From: Acidobacteria bacterium OLB17
GTDB taxonomy: Bacteria; Acidobacteriota; Blastocatellia; Pyrinomonadales; Pyrinomonadaceae
Direction: 5' to 3'
Assembly (NCBI GenBank): GCA_001567505.1
Contig: LLEU01000061.1
Span: 1-60,159 of the forward strand
Length of the DNA: 60,159 nt
The notes beneath the pieces were generated by a model. The model saw only the letters and a program-made list of their open reading frames with translations. It was not told the origin of the DNA and ran no database searches. A program made the translations under genes and the position numbers. Positions within the stretch are counted from its first letter, which is position 1; every line of letters begins with the position of its first letter. Below are positions 26,932 through 36,745 of this stretch, piece after piece.

Positions 26932-29486
26932 ATGGCGAAAGAAGCTAGTACCATTGTTGAAAGCAAGTCGGCGCCGCGTCGGAAGATGAGCGGCCTTTCG
27001 ATGTTCCTGACGGCCCTGATGCTCGCGTTATCCGCAGGCGGCCTGACAGGCGTTCTCGCGTCATATTACCTGAATAATTCCAGCTACACGGTAGCAGTCT
27101 CTGCCCTTGCGACGTATCGCCCGCCGCAGGTAACGACGATCTATGCCGACGACGGCGAGACAATACTTGCCGAGTTCGCGATCGAGAAACGTATCCCGAT
27201 CAAGATCCAGGACGTTCCGGATCGCGTGACCGACGCACTGCTCGCGATCGAGGACTATCGTTTTCGCGATCACATCGGCATCGATCCGTACCGCATTCTC
27301 GGTGCAGTGTTCAAGAACGTGACGACCGGCAGCACGGAAGGCGCCTCGACCATCACGCAACAGCTCGCCAAGAATCTTTTCCTCTACAAGGATCAGACCT
27401 ACACGCGAAAGGTGAATGAATGGGCCGTTGCCCTTCAGATCGAGCGACTCTACACGAAAGATCAGATCCTCGAGATGTATATGAACTACGTCTTTCTCGG
27501 GGCCGGTGCATATGGCTTTGAGGCCGGGGCCGAAACATATTTCGGAAAGCACCTGAAGGATCTTTCGCTCGAAGAGGCCGCACTGCTTGCCGCGATCCCG
27601 AAATCGCCCGAATATTCGCCGACGCGCAACCGCGAAAAGGCAAAGATACGCCGCGACCTCGTGCTCGATCAGATGGCGAAGTACTTCCCCGAGAAATACT
27701 CGCAGGCAGAGGTGAATGCCGCCAAGGCAAAGCCCATAAAGCTTGCCGACACGGCCTACTATCAGGCTTTGCCGAAATCGACCGCGTGGGACTATCCCGT
27801 TGAAGAGATCAGGCGTTATCTCGAACAAAAATATACGACCCGCGTCGCTCAGGGCGGCCTAAAGGTCTATACGACGATCAACGTTGCCGCCCAAAAAGAG
27901 GCCACAAAGGCCATACGCGAGGGCTTGCGCAACTACGACCGCGGCCAGCGCTGGCGTTCGGATTACAAGAATATCCTGCTTGACGAGAACGATCAGCCGC
28001 TCTTTACCGACCAAAAGGATATAGACAAGGCTCTTGCATCATATAAGCATCCCGATTGGTACGGCGATCAGTACGAGGCCGGGGAATATATCAAGGGACT
28101 CGTCGTAAAAGCGAATCCCGGCGCGATGAGGTCGGCGTTCGGTTCGGGATGTATAAGGCCGTCGTCCGTCCCGGCGATATGGGCCGAAGCGGAAAGCGGC
28201 CGACCGCCGAGCTCAAGCCCGGCTATCTTGCCGAATTCGAGATCAAGAAGGTCGATGACGAGAAGAAGACGCTTGAGGTCGAGCTCGAACAAGTTCCCGA
28301 AGTTCAGGCTGCGATCGTCTGTATAAATTCGCACACCGGCGAGATCGTCGCCGAGGTCGGAGGTTACGACTTTCACACGAACAAGTTCAATAACGCGACG
28401 CAGGGCCTCAGACAGACCGGCTCGTCCTACAAGCCGTTCATCTACACCGCCGCCGTCGAGGACGGAATGACGCCGGATATGACGGTAAGCGGTGCGCCTA
28501 TTAAACGCGGCGGCTGGTCGCCGCACAACTACGACGGCAGCCTGAGCCACCCGAACGTCCCAATGAAGGTCGCTCTTGCTAAATCATACAACCTCGCTGC
28601 GGTTCATTTGCTCGAGCAGGTCGGCATACAGGCCGGTGCGCAAATGGTTAGGCGTTTCGGCATCACGAATCCAATGGCGCCGAGCCTTCCGTCGGCTTTG
28701 GGGGCCAGCGAAGCATCGCTTCTTGAGATGGTCTCGGCGTATTCGACGTTCCCGAACAAGGGCGTTCGGATGACACCGCATCTGATCCGAAAGGTCTACA
28801 ACCGTGACGGCGCGCTTCTAGAGGAGTTCGACGGTTCGAGCTCGCGAGTGACGAGCGAATACGTGGCATTGACGATGGTCTCGATGATGCGCGGTGTAAC
28901 GGCCGGCGGCGGAACGGCTCCCGGAGCGAGTGCCGCAGGACAGCAGCTCGCGGGCAAGACCGGGACCGTGAATGACCACACCGACGTGTGGTTCATCGGC
29001 TACACGCCGACCTACGTGACCGGCGTCTGGATGGGAAATCCGACAAAGAAGACGAATCTTGGTAACAGTATGACGGGCGGCCACGGCGCGCTGCCGTACT
29101 TCAACGCCTTTATGAATCAGTTCATGAAGGGCAAGCCGCGGGACACGTTCCCGGCGCCGCCGCCGATGCCCGCGGATATCAAGTCGCTGATGGAGCGAAA
29201 CAAACGCGAGGAGCTTGAAAAGCTTCAGGAAGCGGACATCGCGGGCAAAAAGACCGGGATCGAGTTCACGCCGGGCACCAAGATCGAGGATGATCCGGCA
29301 TTGTTGCCGAAGGAGAACAACGCGGGCGACGCAACGCCCGACGGCGACGGCAAACCCGATAAGCCAGCCGGCGATATCCCATCAACGATCAAACGTCCGG
29401 AAATAAGACAGCCGGCGAAGACCGAAGACCCGCCGGCTGAAAAAGGTGCGCCACCAAAACGCAAGGGAAAGAAGGGCGACGGTTAG
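26932..29486 (+). CDS. mrcA: Class A penicillin-binding protein 1A, one apparent frameshift
   Basis: A bifunctional glycosyltransferase/transpeptidase. After one membrane helix, the GT51 domain shows ALLAIEDYRFRDHIGID with the catalytic Glu and EGASTITQQLAKNLFLYKD. The transpeptidase domain has SxxK at TGSSYKPFIY, SxN at AKSYNLAAVHL and KTG at LAGKTGTVNDHTDVWF. The frame breaks at about 28118-28123 (AATCCCGGCGCGATGAG), where one missing base joins VVKANPG to EVGVRFGMYKAVV. The repaired protein is about 851 aa with a Lys/Pro-rich C-terminal tail. It is last in the mre-rod operon (10 bases after rodA) and overlaps the convergent esterase by four bases. Confidence 0.92.
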
Positions 29487-30220
29487 TCTCCGCAGAAAAG
29501 GCCGAGGTAATAGGGCAGCATCCGACGCCACCAGACCCAATCGTGGTTCACGTCGTAGCCCCAGACATCGAGCCGGTGCGGAATGCCTTTCGAATGTAGA
29601 AGGCCTGAGAATTCGCGGCTCCGGTCAGGTGCTTCGAACGAGCCCTGGCCGGTGACGATCACGATCGAATCCGCTTTGCGAAGTCTCGGGAGATGGTAGT
29701 CATCGTCGAGGTTCTTTAGGTACATCGCCGGATTGTTGAAATAGACGTTGTCGTCGAAATAGTTCTCGAGATAGTTGTAGATATCGTAGCTGCCGCTCAT
29801 CGCGATCGTGCCGCGGAATTGATCGGAGTGCTTGAAATACGTGTTCGCCGCAAGGAACGCGCCGAGCGACGCGCCTGTCGTCAAGGGACGAGCGTCCTGC
29901 CCGCATTCGTTCCGGATGAGCGGCAGTACCTCTTCCATAATGTAGCGGTCATAGCGAGCGAGCATCTCAACTTTCCACGAAGGCGAGCTTTCGCGGTTGA
30001 GCAGGCTGTACTTGTTCACCGAGTTTATCGAATAAGCCCGTATCTTGCCCGCCTCGATGAAGTCCTTGATCGCATCAACGAGATAGAAGCGCTCATATTC
30101 AAGGTAATCGGCCGCTGCCGTCGGGAACATCAAAAGCGGATAGCCCGCGTGTCCGTAGGCAACAAGCGGCATCTCCATTCCTAAGTTGTGGCTGTACCAC
30201 GAAGTTATATCGCGTCGCAT
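29483..30220 (-). CDS. Esterase of the alpha/beta-hydrolase fold (esterase D/antigen 85-like)
   Basis: About 245 aa from ATG 30220 (MRRDITSWYSHNLG). The nucleophile elbow is TGASLGAFLA (GxSxG). The late HDWVWW supplies the catalytic His, and an Asp in VTGQGSFEAPDRSREF or a nearby loop probably completes the triad. The N-terminal GMEMPLVAYGHAGYPLLMFP is typical of the putative esterase family. No signal peptide is visible. The physiological substrate is unknown. It converges on mrcA. Confidence 0.8.
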   Translation of the reverse strand: MRRDITSWYSHNLGMEMPLVAYGHAGYPLLMFPTAAADYLEYERFYLVDAIKDFIEAGKIRAYSINSVNKYSLLNRESSPSWKVEMLARYDRYIMEEVLPLIRNECGQDARPLTTGASLGAFLAANTYFKHSDQFRGTIAMSGSYDIYNYLENYFDDNVYFNNPAMYLKNLDDDYHLPRLRKADSIVIVTGQGSFEAPDRSREFSGLLHSKGIPHRLDVWGYDVNHDWVWWRRMLPYYLGLFCGD

Positions 30221-30235
30221 AAAATTTGTTCGCTC

Positions 30236-30271
30236 CAAAAAAGAAGAGGCCTTCGGATGGCCGAAAGCCTC
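30236..30271 (-). terminator. Rho-independent terminator after the lipoprotein gene
   Basis: On the minus strand, GAGGC-n-TTCGG and CCGAA-n-GCCTC form a stem with a short loop, followed by TTCTTTTTT. It lies between the lipoprotein gene (ending 30311) and the esterase start (30220). Confidence 0.75.
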
Positions 30272-30310
30272 AATTCTACATTGAAAACACAGTATTCCTA
30301 AAGCCCGCGG

Positions 30311-31261
30311 TTATTTCGTCACGGTGATCTCGCGGGTCGTCGAGTTGAATCCGCCGTTCTCGATCAACTTTCCGTTACGGTCCTGAAGTTCGAGTTTGAT
30401 CGTATGCTTACCGGGAGCGAACCCGTTCAGCCAGATCGGATCCCAGCGGTTCAACTGTCCCATATCGGTCCCATCGACCCAATATTTGACGTGGCATGGG
30501 CATGGATCGGTCCCGACGACGCGGCCGGACGGCGTGAGGTCGGTGTTCGTGATCCAGAAATCGAGCATAATGTTCTCGGCGTCGGCGCCTTTGTATTCGC
30601 CCTTCGGACGGCTGTAGGTCAAAAGCGGCTTCTTCGGATCGACCTTTCCGGCGGCGTTCGCTGCCTTTGCCTCGGGCGAAGCGGCTGCATTTGCCATCGT
30701 GTTCCCGTCGGCGGTCGTCGTCGGCTTCGAGGCGTCCGCACCGCCGTTCTTTACGGTGAATGTCACCATCTGGAACGCGCCTTCGTTCTTGTAGCTTTCA
30801 TGCCAGGGCCGCGACGGGAAAACGCGGATCGTGTGCTGGCCGTCGGGAACGTTCTTGAGGACGAACGGCTTCGTAATATCGTAATACGCCTCGTATGGCT
30901 CGTTATCGAGGATCACGTGGATGTGGTTCCCGGTGTGCGTTGCCTCGTCCATTCCCGGCATATATCCTTTCAGGTCGCCGGAGAGTTCGAGTTTGAGTTC
31001 GACGTCCGAGCCATTTACGACCGAGTTCTCCTTTGGCTCAAGGATCTTCAGGATCGGCTTTGCGGAATCCTGCTCGCCGCGCGCCTTCATCATTTCGGCG
31101 ATCTTATCCGGACGCGACATTGCGGTGACGGTCGTATTTGGTGCTGCGCTGCCGGCATTTGCGTTCGCGGCGCTGTTCGCATTGTTTGCTGCAGACGGGC
31201 CGCACGCGGCGCCGATCGCGGCAAGAATGAATGACATTGAGAGAATGAATGTTCGTTTCAC
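30311..31261 (-). CDS. Secreted lipoprotein with two Ig-like/beta modules
   Basis: The start is GTG 31261, preceded by GGAGG seven to eight bases upstream on the minus strand. The signal peptide ends in a lipobox AAIGAAC, so the mature Cys is lipidated, and an Asn/Ala-rich linker follows, as in other lipoproteins here. Two beta-sandwich-like modules can be seen: LKILEPKENSVVNGSDVELK...HTGNHIHVILDN and LTYSRPKGEYKGADAENIML...FAPGKHTIKLELQD. The second contains a paired DPCPCHVKYWVDG. I do not recognise a characterised family; the HTGNHIHV segment resembles copper- or cupredoxin-like His-rich loops only superficially. Length about 316 aa. Confidence 0.7.
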   Translation of the reverse strand: MKRTFILSMSFILAAIGAACGPSAANNANSAANANAGSAAPNTTVTAMSRPDKIAEMMKARGEQDSAKPILKILEPKENSVVNGSDVELKLELSGDLKGYMPGMDEATHTGNHIHVILDNEPYEAYYDITKPFVLKNVPDGQHTIRVFPSRPWHESYKNEGAFQMVTFTVKNGGADASKPTTTADGNTMANAAASPEAKAANAAGKVDPKKPLLTYSRPKGEYKGADAENIMLDFWITNTDLTPSGRVVGTDPCPCHVKYWVDGTDMGQLNRWDPIWLNGFAPGKHTIKLELQDRNGKLIENGGFNSTTREITVTK

Positions 31262-31301
31262 GTAAAAAACCTCCTTGGATATCATCTTTGTCGGTCAGGA
31301 A

Positions 31302-31967
31302 CTAGACGGGCAGGGCCGCCGTTCCTGCCGCTGAATATTCAAAAACTTCGCGAAATCGCCGCACGATCACATCCTCGACTTCCGCAAGCGAGATCTCACG
31401 TCCGAGGATCTCTTCCATCGAGGTCACGGGCTCGCCCTCGCAGGCGATGATCCAATTGTAAAAGCTCAGGTCGGTCGAGACATTCAGGGCAAAACCGTGC
31501 GTAGTGACCCAGCGTTTTATGTGTACGCCAATGGCAGCGACCTTCCCTTGCGAGGTATGAACGCCCGTGAGGCCTTCGATCCGAAAGGCCTCGATCCCGA
31601 AGTCGGCCATCGAGCGGATCAAAACTTCTTCGAGGTCGCGGACATAGCGATGAACGTCCTCGCGGTGCGGCGAAAGCGAGATAATGGGGTAACCGACGAC
31701 CTGGCCGATGCCGTGATAAGTAACGCGGCCGCCGCGATTGGTCTCAAAGACCTCAATGCCGCGTTCGCGCAAGACCTCCGCAGTTGCCAGTACGCCTTCG
31801 TTCGTCGCCCGGCGGCCGATAGTGAAGGTATGCGGGTGTTCGAGAAGGATGAGGTAGTCCTTTCGCCGCTCGGCGATCACCTCGGCCTCAAGCCGAGCCT
31901 GAATGTCGAGCGCGTCCTTATAGCCAACTCTTCCGAGCTTTGATACCTCTAAACTCCGATCCCCCAC
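31302..31967 (-). CDS. lipB: Octanoyl-[ACP]:protein octanoyltransferase LipB
   Basis: Transfers octanoate from acyl carrier protein to the lipoyl domains of 2-oxoacid dehydrogenases and GcvH. Family motifs: LLEHPHTFTIGRRA, then FETNRGGRVTYHGIGQVVGYPI, the catalytic lysine in QGKVAAIGV and the nucleophilic Cys in IIACEGEPVTSMEE. 221 aa; start GTG 31967. lipA is not in the window. Confidence 0.95.
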   Translation of the reverse strand: MGDRSLEVSKLGRVGYKDALDIQARLEAEVIAERRKDYLILLEHPHTFTIGRRATNEGVLATAEVLRERGIEVFETNRGGRVTYHGIGQVVGYPIISLSPHREDVHRYVRDLEEVLIRSMADFGIEAFRIEGLTGVHTSQGKVAAIGVHIKRWVTTHGFALNVSTDLSFYNWIIACEGEPVTSMEEILGREISLAEVEDVIVRRFREVFEYSAAGTAALPV

Positions 31968-32015
31968 ATCCTTTATGATAAGATTTTCGGGCGGCTTTTA
32001 ACAGGAAGGGAGAGT

Positions 32016-32541
32016 ATGAGGCTTTTTCGGTCAGGTTCTTTGTTATTGTTCGTGTGTTTGATGCTTGCGGGAGCCGCGTCGGCCCAGAAGTCGCGCCCGC
32101 GGCGTGCTCAGCCCGCAAAACCACCGGTCTCAAAGGTAGCGCCGCTCGATGTGCGGACGGCTCGCGAGAAGGTAGAGATCCAGCGGTCGAACGGTCTCGC
32201 TCTTCATCGACGTTCTTGGGCCGATCGCGCAAGCCATCGAGAATGCGGACGCAGCCGCAAGGGCCGGAAGGCTGTCGCCTTCCGCCGTTCAGAAGAATGA
32301 GCAGGACAAACGGCGTGTGATCGCGGCGATCCGAAATTTGAGGGTCGGTATCGCGGAGCTAGAGTCCGACTTCCGCACGAAAACGAGCCTGCGGAAATAC
32401 CTGCCGACGATCCAGGGCTCGACCGACCTTGTAGCTTCGAGCGAAGACCTCGCGCTTGCGGGCAAGTTCGTCGCGGCGAAAGATCCGCTTCGCGACGTTC
32501 TTAAGAAACTGATCGATACGCTGAACGTAATGCCGCAGTGA
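32016..32541 (+). CDS. Hypothetical exported protein, one apparent frameshift
   Basis: A signal peptide (GSLLLFVCLMLAGAASAQ) precedes a basic linker. At 32193-32194 (AACGGTCTCG) the frame changes; dropping one G gives SNVSLFIDVLGPIAQAIENA and a helical C-terminal part ending LIDTLNVMPQ. The repaired length is about 174 aa. I recognise no family. The C-terminal part reads as a helical bundle, suggesting a small periplasmic protein. It ends 10 bases before the convergent thioredoxin-like gene. Confidence 0.6.
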
Positions 32542-32551
32542 TCGCGGGCGT

Positions 32552-33223
32552 TCAGGGCTTCTTGATCGCGACCGGCTTCTGCGGGTCGCAAACCTCAACA
32601 GCCGCCGAATTTGCGGCATTCGCCGCCTTTGACGCGGCCTCTGCCGGAAGCCCAAGTGCCTTGCGGATGTATGCCTCGCCTTCGGTCATTATCATCTCGC
32701 CGTTGATCACGTCCGTCCTTTTTACGAGCGTTTCGCCGTCTTTTTCGAATTTCGCAGGGTCAAGCAGTATGTACCAGGGCGAGCCCGTGTAGCGTTTGTC
32801 ACCAGTTTCTTTTCGATATTCGGCGTGCTTCGTTGCCTGACGCTGGGCGCGGCTTACGGATTCGTAAACCACGGGGAACGTGATGCCGAGCGAATCAAGA
32901 TTTGCTTTCATACGATCTACGGGGTCGTATTCGCCGACACCCACGATCTCGAGCCCCTTCGACTGATATTTCTTGTAGAACGCTTCGAGCTTAGGCGCAT
33001 CGAACCGCCAGTTCGGGCACCAAGGAGCAAAATAAACAACAACGACAAGCTTCTTTCCCTTGGAGATCTCGCGGAGGTCGAGCTCGGCCGAGATGTCCCG
33101 CACCGTCGGGAGCTTCCAGTTCCGGTATTTGATTTCCTTTTCGACGATCGGTGCCTGCTCATTCTGAGCGAAAATTGGCAGGATACAGGCAAGTGAGAAA
33201 AAGGCCGCTAGAATTAATTTCAT
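32552..33223 (-). CDS. Thioredoxin-fold (TlpA/AhpC-like) exported protein lacking the second active-site Cys
   Basis: About 223 aa from ATG 33223 with a signal peptide (LILAAFFSLACILPIFAQ). The thioredoxin fold is plain from VVVYFAPWCPNWRFDAPKLE, in which the usual CxxC is CPNW, leaving only the nucleophilic Cys. Later elements (GLEIVGVGEYDP and a cis-Pro region YTGSPWYILLDP) fit the fold. The C-terminus is Ala-rich with a lone Cys (VEVCDPQKPV) that could act as a resolving residue. Probably a periplasmic thiol or peroxide-handling protein rather than a classical disulfide reductase. Confidence 0.75.
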   Translation of the reverse strand: MKLILAAFFSLACILPIFAQNEQAPIVEKEIKYRNWKLPTVRDISAELDLREISKGKKLVVVVYFAPWCPNWRFDAPKLEAFYKKYQSKGLEIVGVGEYDPVDRMKANLDSLGITFPVVYESVSRAQRQATKHAEYRKETGDKRYTGSPWYILLDPAKFEKDGETLVKRTDVINGEMIMTEGEAYIRKALGLPAEAASKAANAANSAAVEVCDPQKPVAIKKP

Positions 33224-33335
33224 TTTTGATTCCAAAGAAGAAAGAGTAGCGCATCTTGAGGCCGGAAAGGCAAATTTTCTTCAACCGGTGTGTCCCCGAT
33301 ACCGAATACGCGGCCTTCTGTGCTAATGTTTACTC

Positions 33336-33764
33336 ATGGCCGAGAAACCGACCGTCACTGACATATTTAAGTTCGCCCTTGACCTGCGAAAGTCCGAGCC
33401 GAATGGTTCCTATGATGCCGTAAAAAGCCGAATAGTTGACAAGTTCGGAAGCGGGCCGTTCCCTGATACTGCATTCCTGACTATTCCGGAATACGACAAC
33501 ATCGTGCCCGAGGAAGATTGGACATCCGGCCTGCCGGTCGTGCTTCGCGGCATCCAGAATGAAGACTGGAAGGACGTCGCACACGGCATCGTTATCAGCC
33601 TCGAACAGGTCGAGAACTACCCGAAACAATCGCTTCGCGAGGACGACCCTTCGAAGAATTGGCGAAACCGTAATGAGGGCATCGCCGAGGCGGAAGGCCA
33701 GGTGCTCGACAAATGGATGCCTGAAGACCTGATGGACCTTGCACGTCGGCAGATCCAAACCTAG
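33336..33764 (+). CDS. Hypothetical soluble protein, 142 aa
   Basis: No signal peptide or membrane helix. Conserved-looking segments are VTDIFKFALDLRKSEPNGSY, the strand-rich AFLTIPEYDNIVPEEDWTSG and ALDKWM-like VLDKWMPEDLMDLARRQI. I do not recognise the family. It shares four bases (CTAG) with the convergent metallohydrolase gene. Confidence 0.6.
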   Translation: MAEKPTVTDIFKFALDLRKSEPNGSYDAVKSRIVDKFGSGPFPDTAFLTIPEYDNIVPEEDWTSGLPVVLRGIQNEDWKDVAHGIVISLEQVENYPKQSLREDDPSKNWRNRNEGIAEAEGQVLDKWMPEDLMDLARRQIQT

Positions 33765-34528
33765 ACGTCGATCGTCAACCCATCGAACGCAAGCAGAACC
33801 TCGCACGGAGACACATACTCCCGGACGAGGTTCTCGCCGTTTACGCCGTCCCATTCGGGAAAAAGGTGATTAAGAAGCGCCATTCTCGGCCCGGCGATCT
33901 TGATCAGTTCCATCGCTTCTGAAAGCTCAAGATGCGTCCCGACCGGCTTGTTCGCGACGAACGATGATTCGACGACCAGCAGATCCGCACCCTTCGAAAA
34001 CTCGCCGATCTTCGGGTCAAAGCCCGTATCCGCGGTGTAAACGACCGAGCGTTCGCCGTCAGCAAGGCGAATCGCAAGGCTCTCGGGCTTGTGCAGCGTC
34101 TTAAAGGCCTTTGCCGAGATGCCGTCGAGCGGAGCGAACGCTTCATTTGCCGAAACTTCGACGATCTCGACCGGGAACGGCTGCTCAAAAAGGCGGTAGT
34201 TCGCGGCACGGTCGAAAGCCACGATCACGTCCCTGAACCTTTGCGGCCCAACGAGTCTGAGCAATTTTCGCCGTTCCTGCGTTGCAGGAGCGTGCTTCAT
34301 CCCGAACAAGAACGGTGCGAGGCCGCCGATGTGGTCGAGGTGGAAATGCGAGATCCAGATCGCGTCAAGATCCGCCCACGGCAGCCCTTCCTGAGCCATT
34401 CTGTGGACCGCGGACGCCGAACAATCGAGCAGGATCGAGCCTTTTTCCGTATCGAGCCAGAAACTCGTGCTGCTCCTTAGCGGATGCGGATGCGAGGAGC
34501 CGGAGCCAAGAACGGTAAGCTTCATCAT
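33761..34528 (-). CDS. MBL-fold metallohydrolase (RNase Z-like)
   Basis: 255 aa. Metal-binding motif HFHLDH (in ISHFHLDHIGGLAPF), further His/Asp ligands in YTADTGFDPKIGEF and a late His in LLNHLFPEWDG. The N-terminus LTVLGSGSSHPHPLRSSTSF is characteristic of the RNase Z/ElaC-like branch. The exosite arm of true RNase Z is not obvious, so it may be a phosphodiesterase-like relative rather than the tRNA 3' processing enzyme. Confidence 0.82.
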   Translation of the reverse strand: MMKLTVLGSGSSHPHPLRSSTSFWLDTEKGSILLDCSASAVHRMAQEGLPWADLDAIWISHFHLDHIGGLAPFLFGMKHAPATQERRKLLRLVGPQRFRDVIVAFDRAANYRLFEQPFPVEIVEVSANEAFAPLDGISAKAFKTLHKPESLAIRLADGERSVVYTADTGFDPKIGEFSKGADLLVVESSFVANKPVGTHLELSEAMELIKIAGPRMALLNHLFPEWDGVNGENLVREYVSPCEVLLAFDGLTIDV

Positions 34529-34656
34529 AGGAGACGAGGAGAAAGCTCGCGTTCAAGATCTTGTGCGGGCCACGCCTCGGGATAGTTTAGACGAACCTTG
34601 CCAAAAGGGCGACCTTGGCGGCATTTTGAGAACCCGGCGGACAGCCGTCGACAATC

Positions 34657-34685
34657 TTGACGAAAAAATAATGTTTTGAGATACT
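34657..34685 (+). promoter_or_regulatory. Putative promoter of the rrf2-suf operon
   Basis: TTGACG (34657-34662), a 17-base spacer and GATACT (34680-34685); five and four consensus matches respectively. It lies 71 bases before the rrf2 ATG at 34756. Rrf2/SufR-type regulators usually bind in this zone and autoregulate; I see no clear palindrome to name as operator. Confidence 0.5.
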
Positions 34686-34755
34686 GTCCTTGCGGAAAAT
34701 TGTGCTTTTACGGGCCTCCAAATGCCCAAGGTTTGATCGGTAAAGTTAGGTTTTT

Positions 34756-35235
34756 ATGAAGATCTCTGCACAGGAAGAGTATGGACTGCGCTGTCTTGTG
34801 CAGCTTGCGGCCTTGCCCGACGGTGCAAGCCTCACGCTGCCGCAGATAGCCGAACGCGAAGGCATCTCGACGGCGAACGCAGGCAAGCTGATGTGGCTCC
34901 TGAACAAGGCAGGCTTTGTTCATTCGACGCGCGGCACGAAGGGCGGTTATTCGCTTCAGCGTCCGGCCGAGGATATTCGCCTGAGCGAGATAATCAAGGT
35001 GCTTGACGAGGACGTGCTCAATAAGCACTGCGGCAGCTACACGGGCGTGCTCGATTCGTGCGTACATAACGGCGACTGCGGCATTCGCCCTGTGATCATC
35101 GGCCTTCATGCTCTTGTCGAGAACGCCCTGTCGCAGATCACGCTCGCACAGCTCGTCGGGAATGAAAGCTCTGTCGATGCGATGTTCCACAAGGTACATT
35201 CGATCCACAGGACGGTCGAGCCGCATGGAGTATAG
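34756..35235 (+). CDS. Rrf2-family transcriptional regulator (IscR/SufR-like) of the suf operon
   Basis: 159 aa. The winged-helix N-terminus begins MKISAQEEYGLRCLVQLA and includes the recognition region SLTLPQIAEREGISTANAGK and the wing GTKGGYSLQRP. Three cysteines in KHCGSYTG and SCVHNGDCGI (about residues 96-115) match the cluster-binding Cys set of IscR/SufR/NsrR. Placed directly before sufB, it most likely senses Fe-S status and represses the operon when loaded with a cluster. The C-terminal tail FHKVHSIHRTVEP adds several His residues. Confidence 0.92.
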   Translation: MKISAQEEYGLRCLVQLAALPDGASLTLPQIAEREGISTANAGKLMWLLNKAGFVHSTRGTKGGYSLQRPAEDIRLSEIIKVLDEDVLNKHCGSYTGVLDSCVHNGDCGIRPVIIGLHALVENALSQITLAQLVGNESSVDAMFHKVHSIHRTVEPHGV

Positions 35236-35301
35236 AAAGAGGTCTTGAGCAAATAGAGAACGCGAGGGACGCGATCGGCCGCCCTCGGCGGTAAGGAAAA
35301 A

Positions 35302-36741
35302 ATGTCAACAGCAGCTGAATTATTAACAAATCGGGAATACAAGTACAGCTTTGTTACCGACATCGAGACCGAGACGATCCCGAAGGGATTGAGCGAGGAC
35401 ACGATCCGGCTCATCTCCGCGAAAAAGAACGAGCCGGATTGGATGCTCGAATTTCGCCTGAAGGCGTATCGCCAATGGCTCAAGATGGAAGAGCCGAATT
35501 ACTGGGCGAATTTCGAATACCCCGACCTTGATTTTCAGGACATCACCTACTACGCCGCTCCGAAGCAAAAGAAGAAAAAGGCTTCGATGGACGAGGTCGA
35601 TCCCGAGCTGATCAAGACCTTCGAGAAGCTTGGCATTCCGCTCTCTGAGCAAAAGCAGCTTGCGAACGTCGCCGTTGATGCCGTGTTCGATTCGGTCTCG
35701 GTCGCGACGACCTACCGCGAAAAGCTCAAGAAGGCGGGCGTGATCTTCTGCTCGTTCAGCGAGGCTATCAAGGAATATCCCGAGCTTGTAAAAAAATATC
35801 TTGGTTCGGTCGTGCCCGTCGGCGATAACTTTTTTGCGGCATTGAATTCCGCCGTTTTCTCGGACGGATCCTTCTGCTTCATCCCGAAAGGCGTCCGCTG
35901 CCCGATGGAATTGTCGACCTATTTCCGCATCAACACGCAGGAATCCGGACAGTTCGAACGCACGCTGATCGTCGCCGAAGAAGGCGGTTATGTCGCTTAC
36001 AACGAAGGCTGCACGGCACCGCAATTCGATACGAATCAGCTGCACGCGGCGGTCGTCGAGCTTGTGGCATTGGACAACGCCGAGATCAAATATTCGACCG
36101 TGCAGAATTGGTACGCAGGCGATGAGAACGGCAAGGGCGGCATCTTCAACTTTGTGACAAAACGCGGCGCCTGTCGCGGCGCGAATGCGAAGATCAGTTG
36201 GACGCAGGTCGAGACCGGTTCGGCCATAACGTGGAAATATCCGAGCGTGATCCTGCAGGGCGATAATTCGATCGGGGAATTCTATTCGGTCGCATTAACG
36301 AACAACGCGCAGATCGCCGACACGGGAACGAAGATGATCCATCTCGGCAAGAACACGCGATCAACGATCGTCTCAAAGGGCATTTCCGCTGGCCGCTCGA
36401 ACAACTCGTATCGCGGGCTCGTCAAAGTGATGCCGAAGGCGGAAGGCGCTCGAAACTATACGCAGTGCGACTCGATGCTGATCGGTTCGACGTGCGAGGC
36501 GAACACCTTTCCTTATATCGAGGTGATGAATAACACCGCACGCGTCGAACACGAAGCCACGACCTCGAAGATCAGCGAAGAGCAGCTCTTCTATTTGCAG
36601 CAACGCGGCATTTCGCAGGAAGACGCCGTTTCGCTCATCATCAACGGTTTTTGCAAAGAGGTCTTCCGCGAACTCCCGATGGAATACGCCGTCGAGGCAC
36701 AGAAGTTGTTAGGTCTGAAGCTGGAGGGGAGTGTTGGGTAG
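35302..36741 (+). CDS. sufB: Fe-S cluster assembly scaffold protein SufB
   Basis: 479 aa, of normal length. Characteristic segments are the N-terminal [20 protein letters not shown], the [20 protein letters not shown] turn, the core beta-helix and the C-terminal [19 protein letters not shown] with [15 protein letters not shown], which carries conserved Cys residues for nascent clusters. With SufC and SufD it forms the SufBC2D scaffold, accepting sulfur from SufS via SufU or SufE. The gene follows the regulator by 66 bases; the next suf gene, sufC, is displaced by about 2.4 kb of other genes. Confidence 0.97.
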   Translation: MSTAAELLTNREYKYSFVTDIETETIPKGLSEDTIRLISAKKNEPDWMLEFRLKAYRQWLKMEEPNYWANFEYPDLDFQDITYYAAPKQKKKKASMDEVDPELIKTFEKLGIPLSEQKQLANVAVDAVFDSVSVATTYREKLKKAGVIFCSFSEAIKEYPELVKKYLGSVVPVGDNFFAALNSAVFSDGSFCFIPKGVRCPMELSTYFRINTQESGQFERTLIVAEEGGYVAYNEGCTAPQFDTNQLHAAVVELVALDNAEIKYSTVQNWYAGDENGKGGIFNFVTKRGACRGANAKISWTQVETGSAITWKYPSVILQGDNSIGEFYSVALTNNAQIADTGTKMIHLGKNTRSTIVSKGISAGRSNNSYRGLVKVMPKAEGARNYTQCDSMLIGSTCEANTFPYIEVMNNTARVEHEATTSKISEEQLFYLQQRGISQEDAVSLIINGFCKEVFRELPMEYAVEAQKLLGLKLEGSVG

Positions 36742-36745
36742 TAGG

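Noticed and set aside
26932..29486. Interpretation of the two mrcA frames as separate glycosyltransferase and transpeptidase genes
   Set aside because: The break falls inside the linker/OB-like region, with no ribosome-binding site or start, and a one-base repair gives the standard fused class A PBP.
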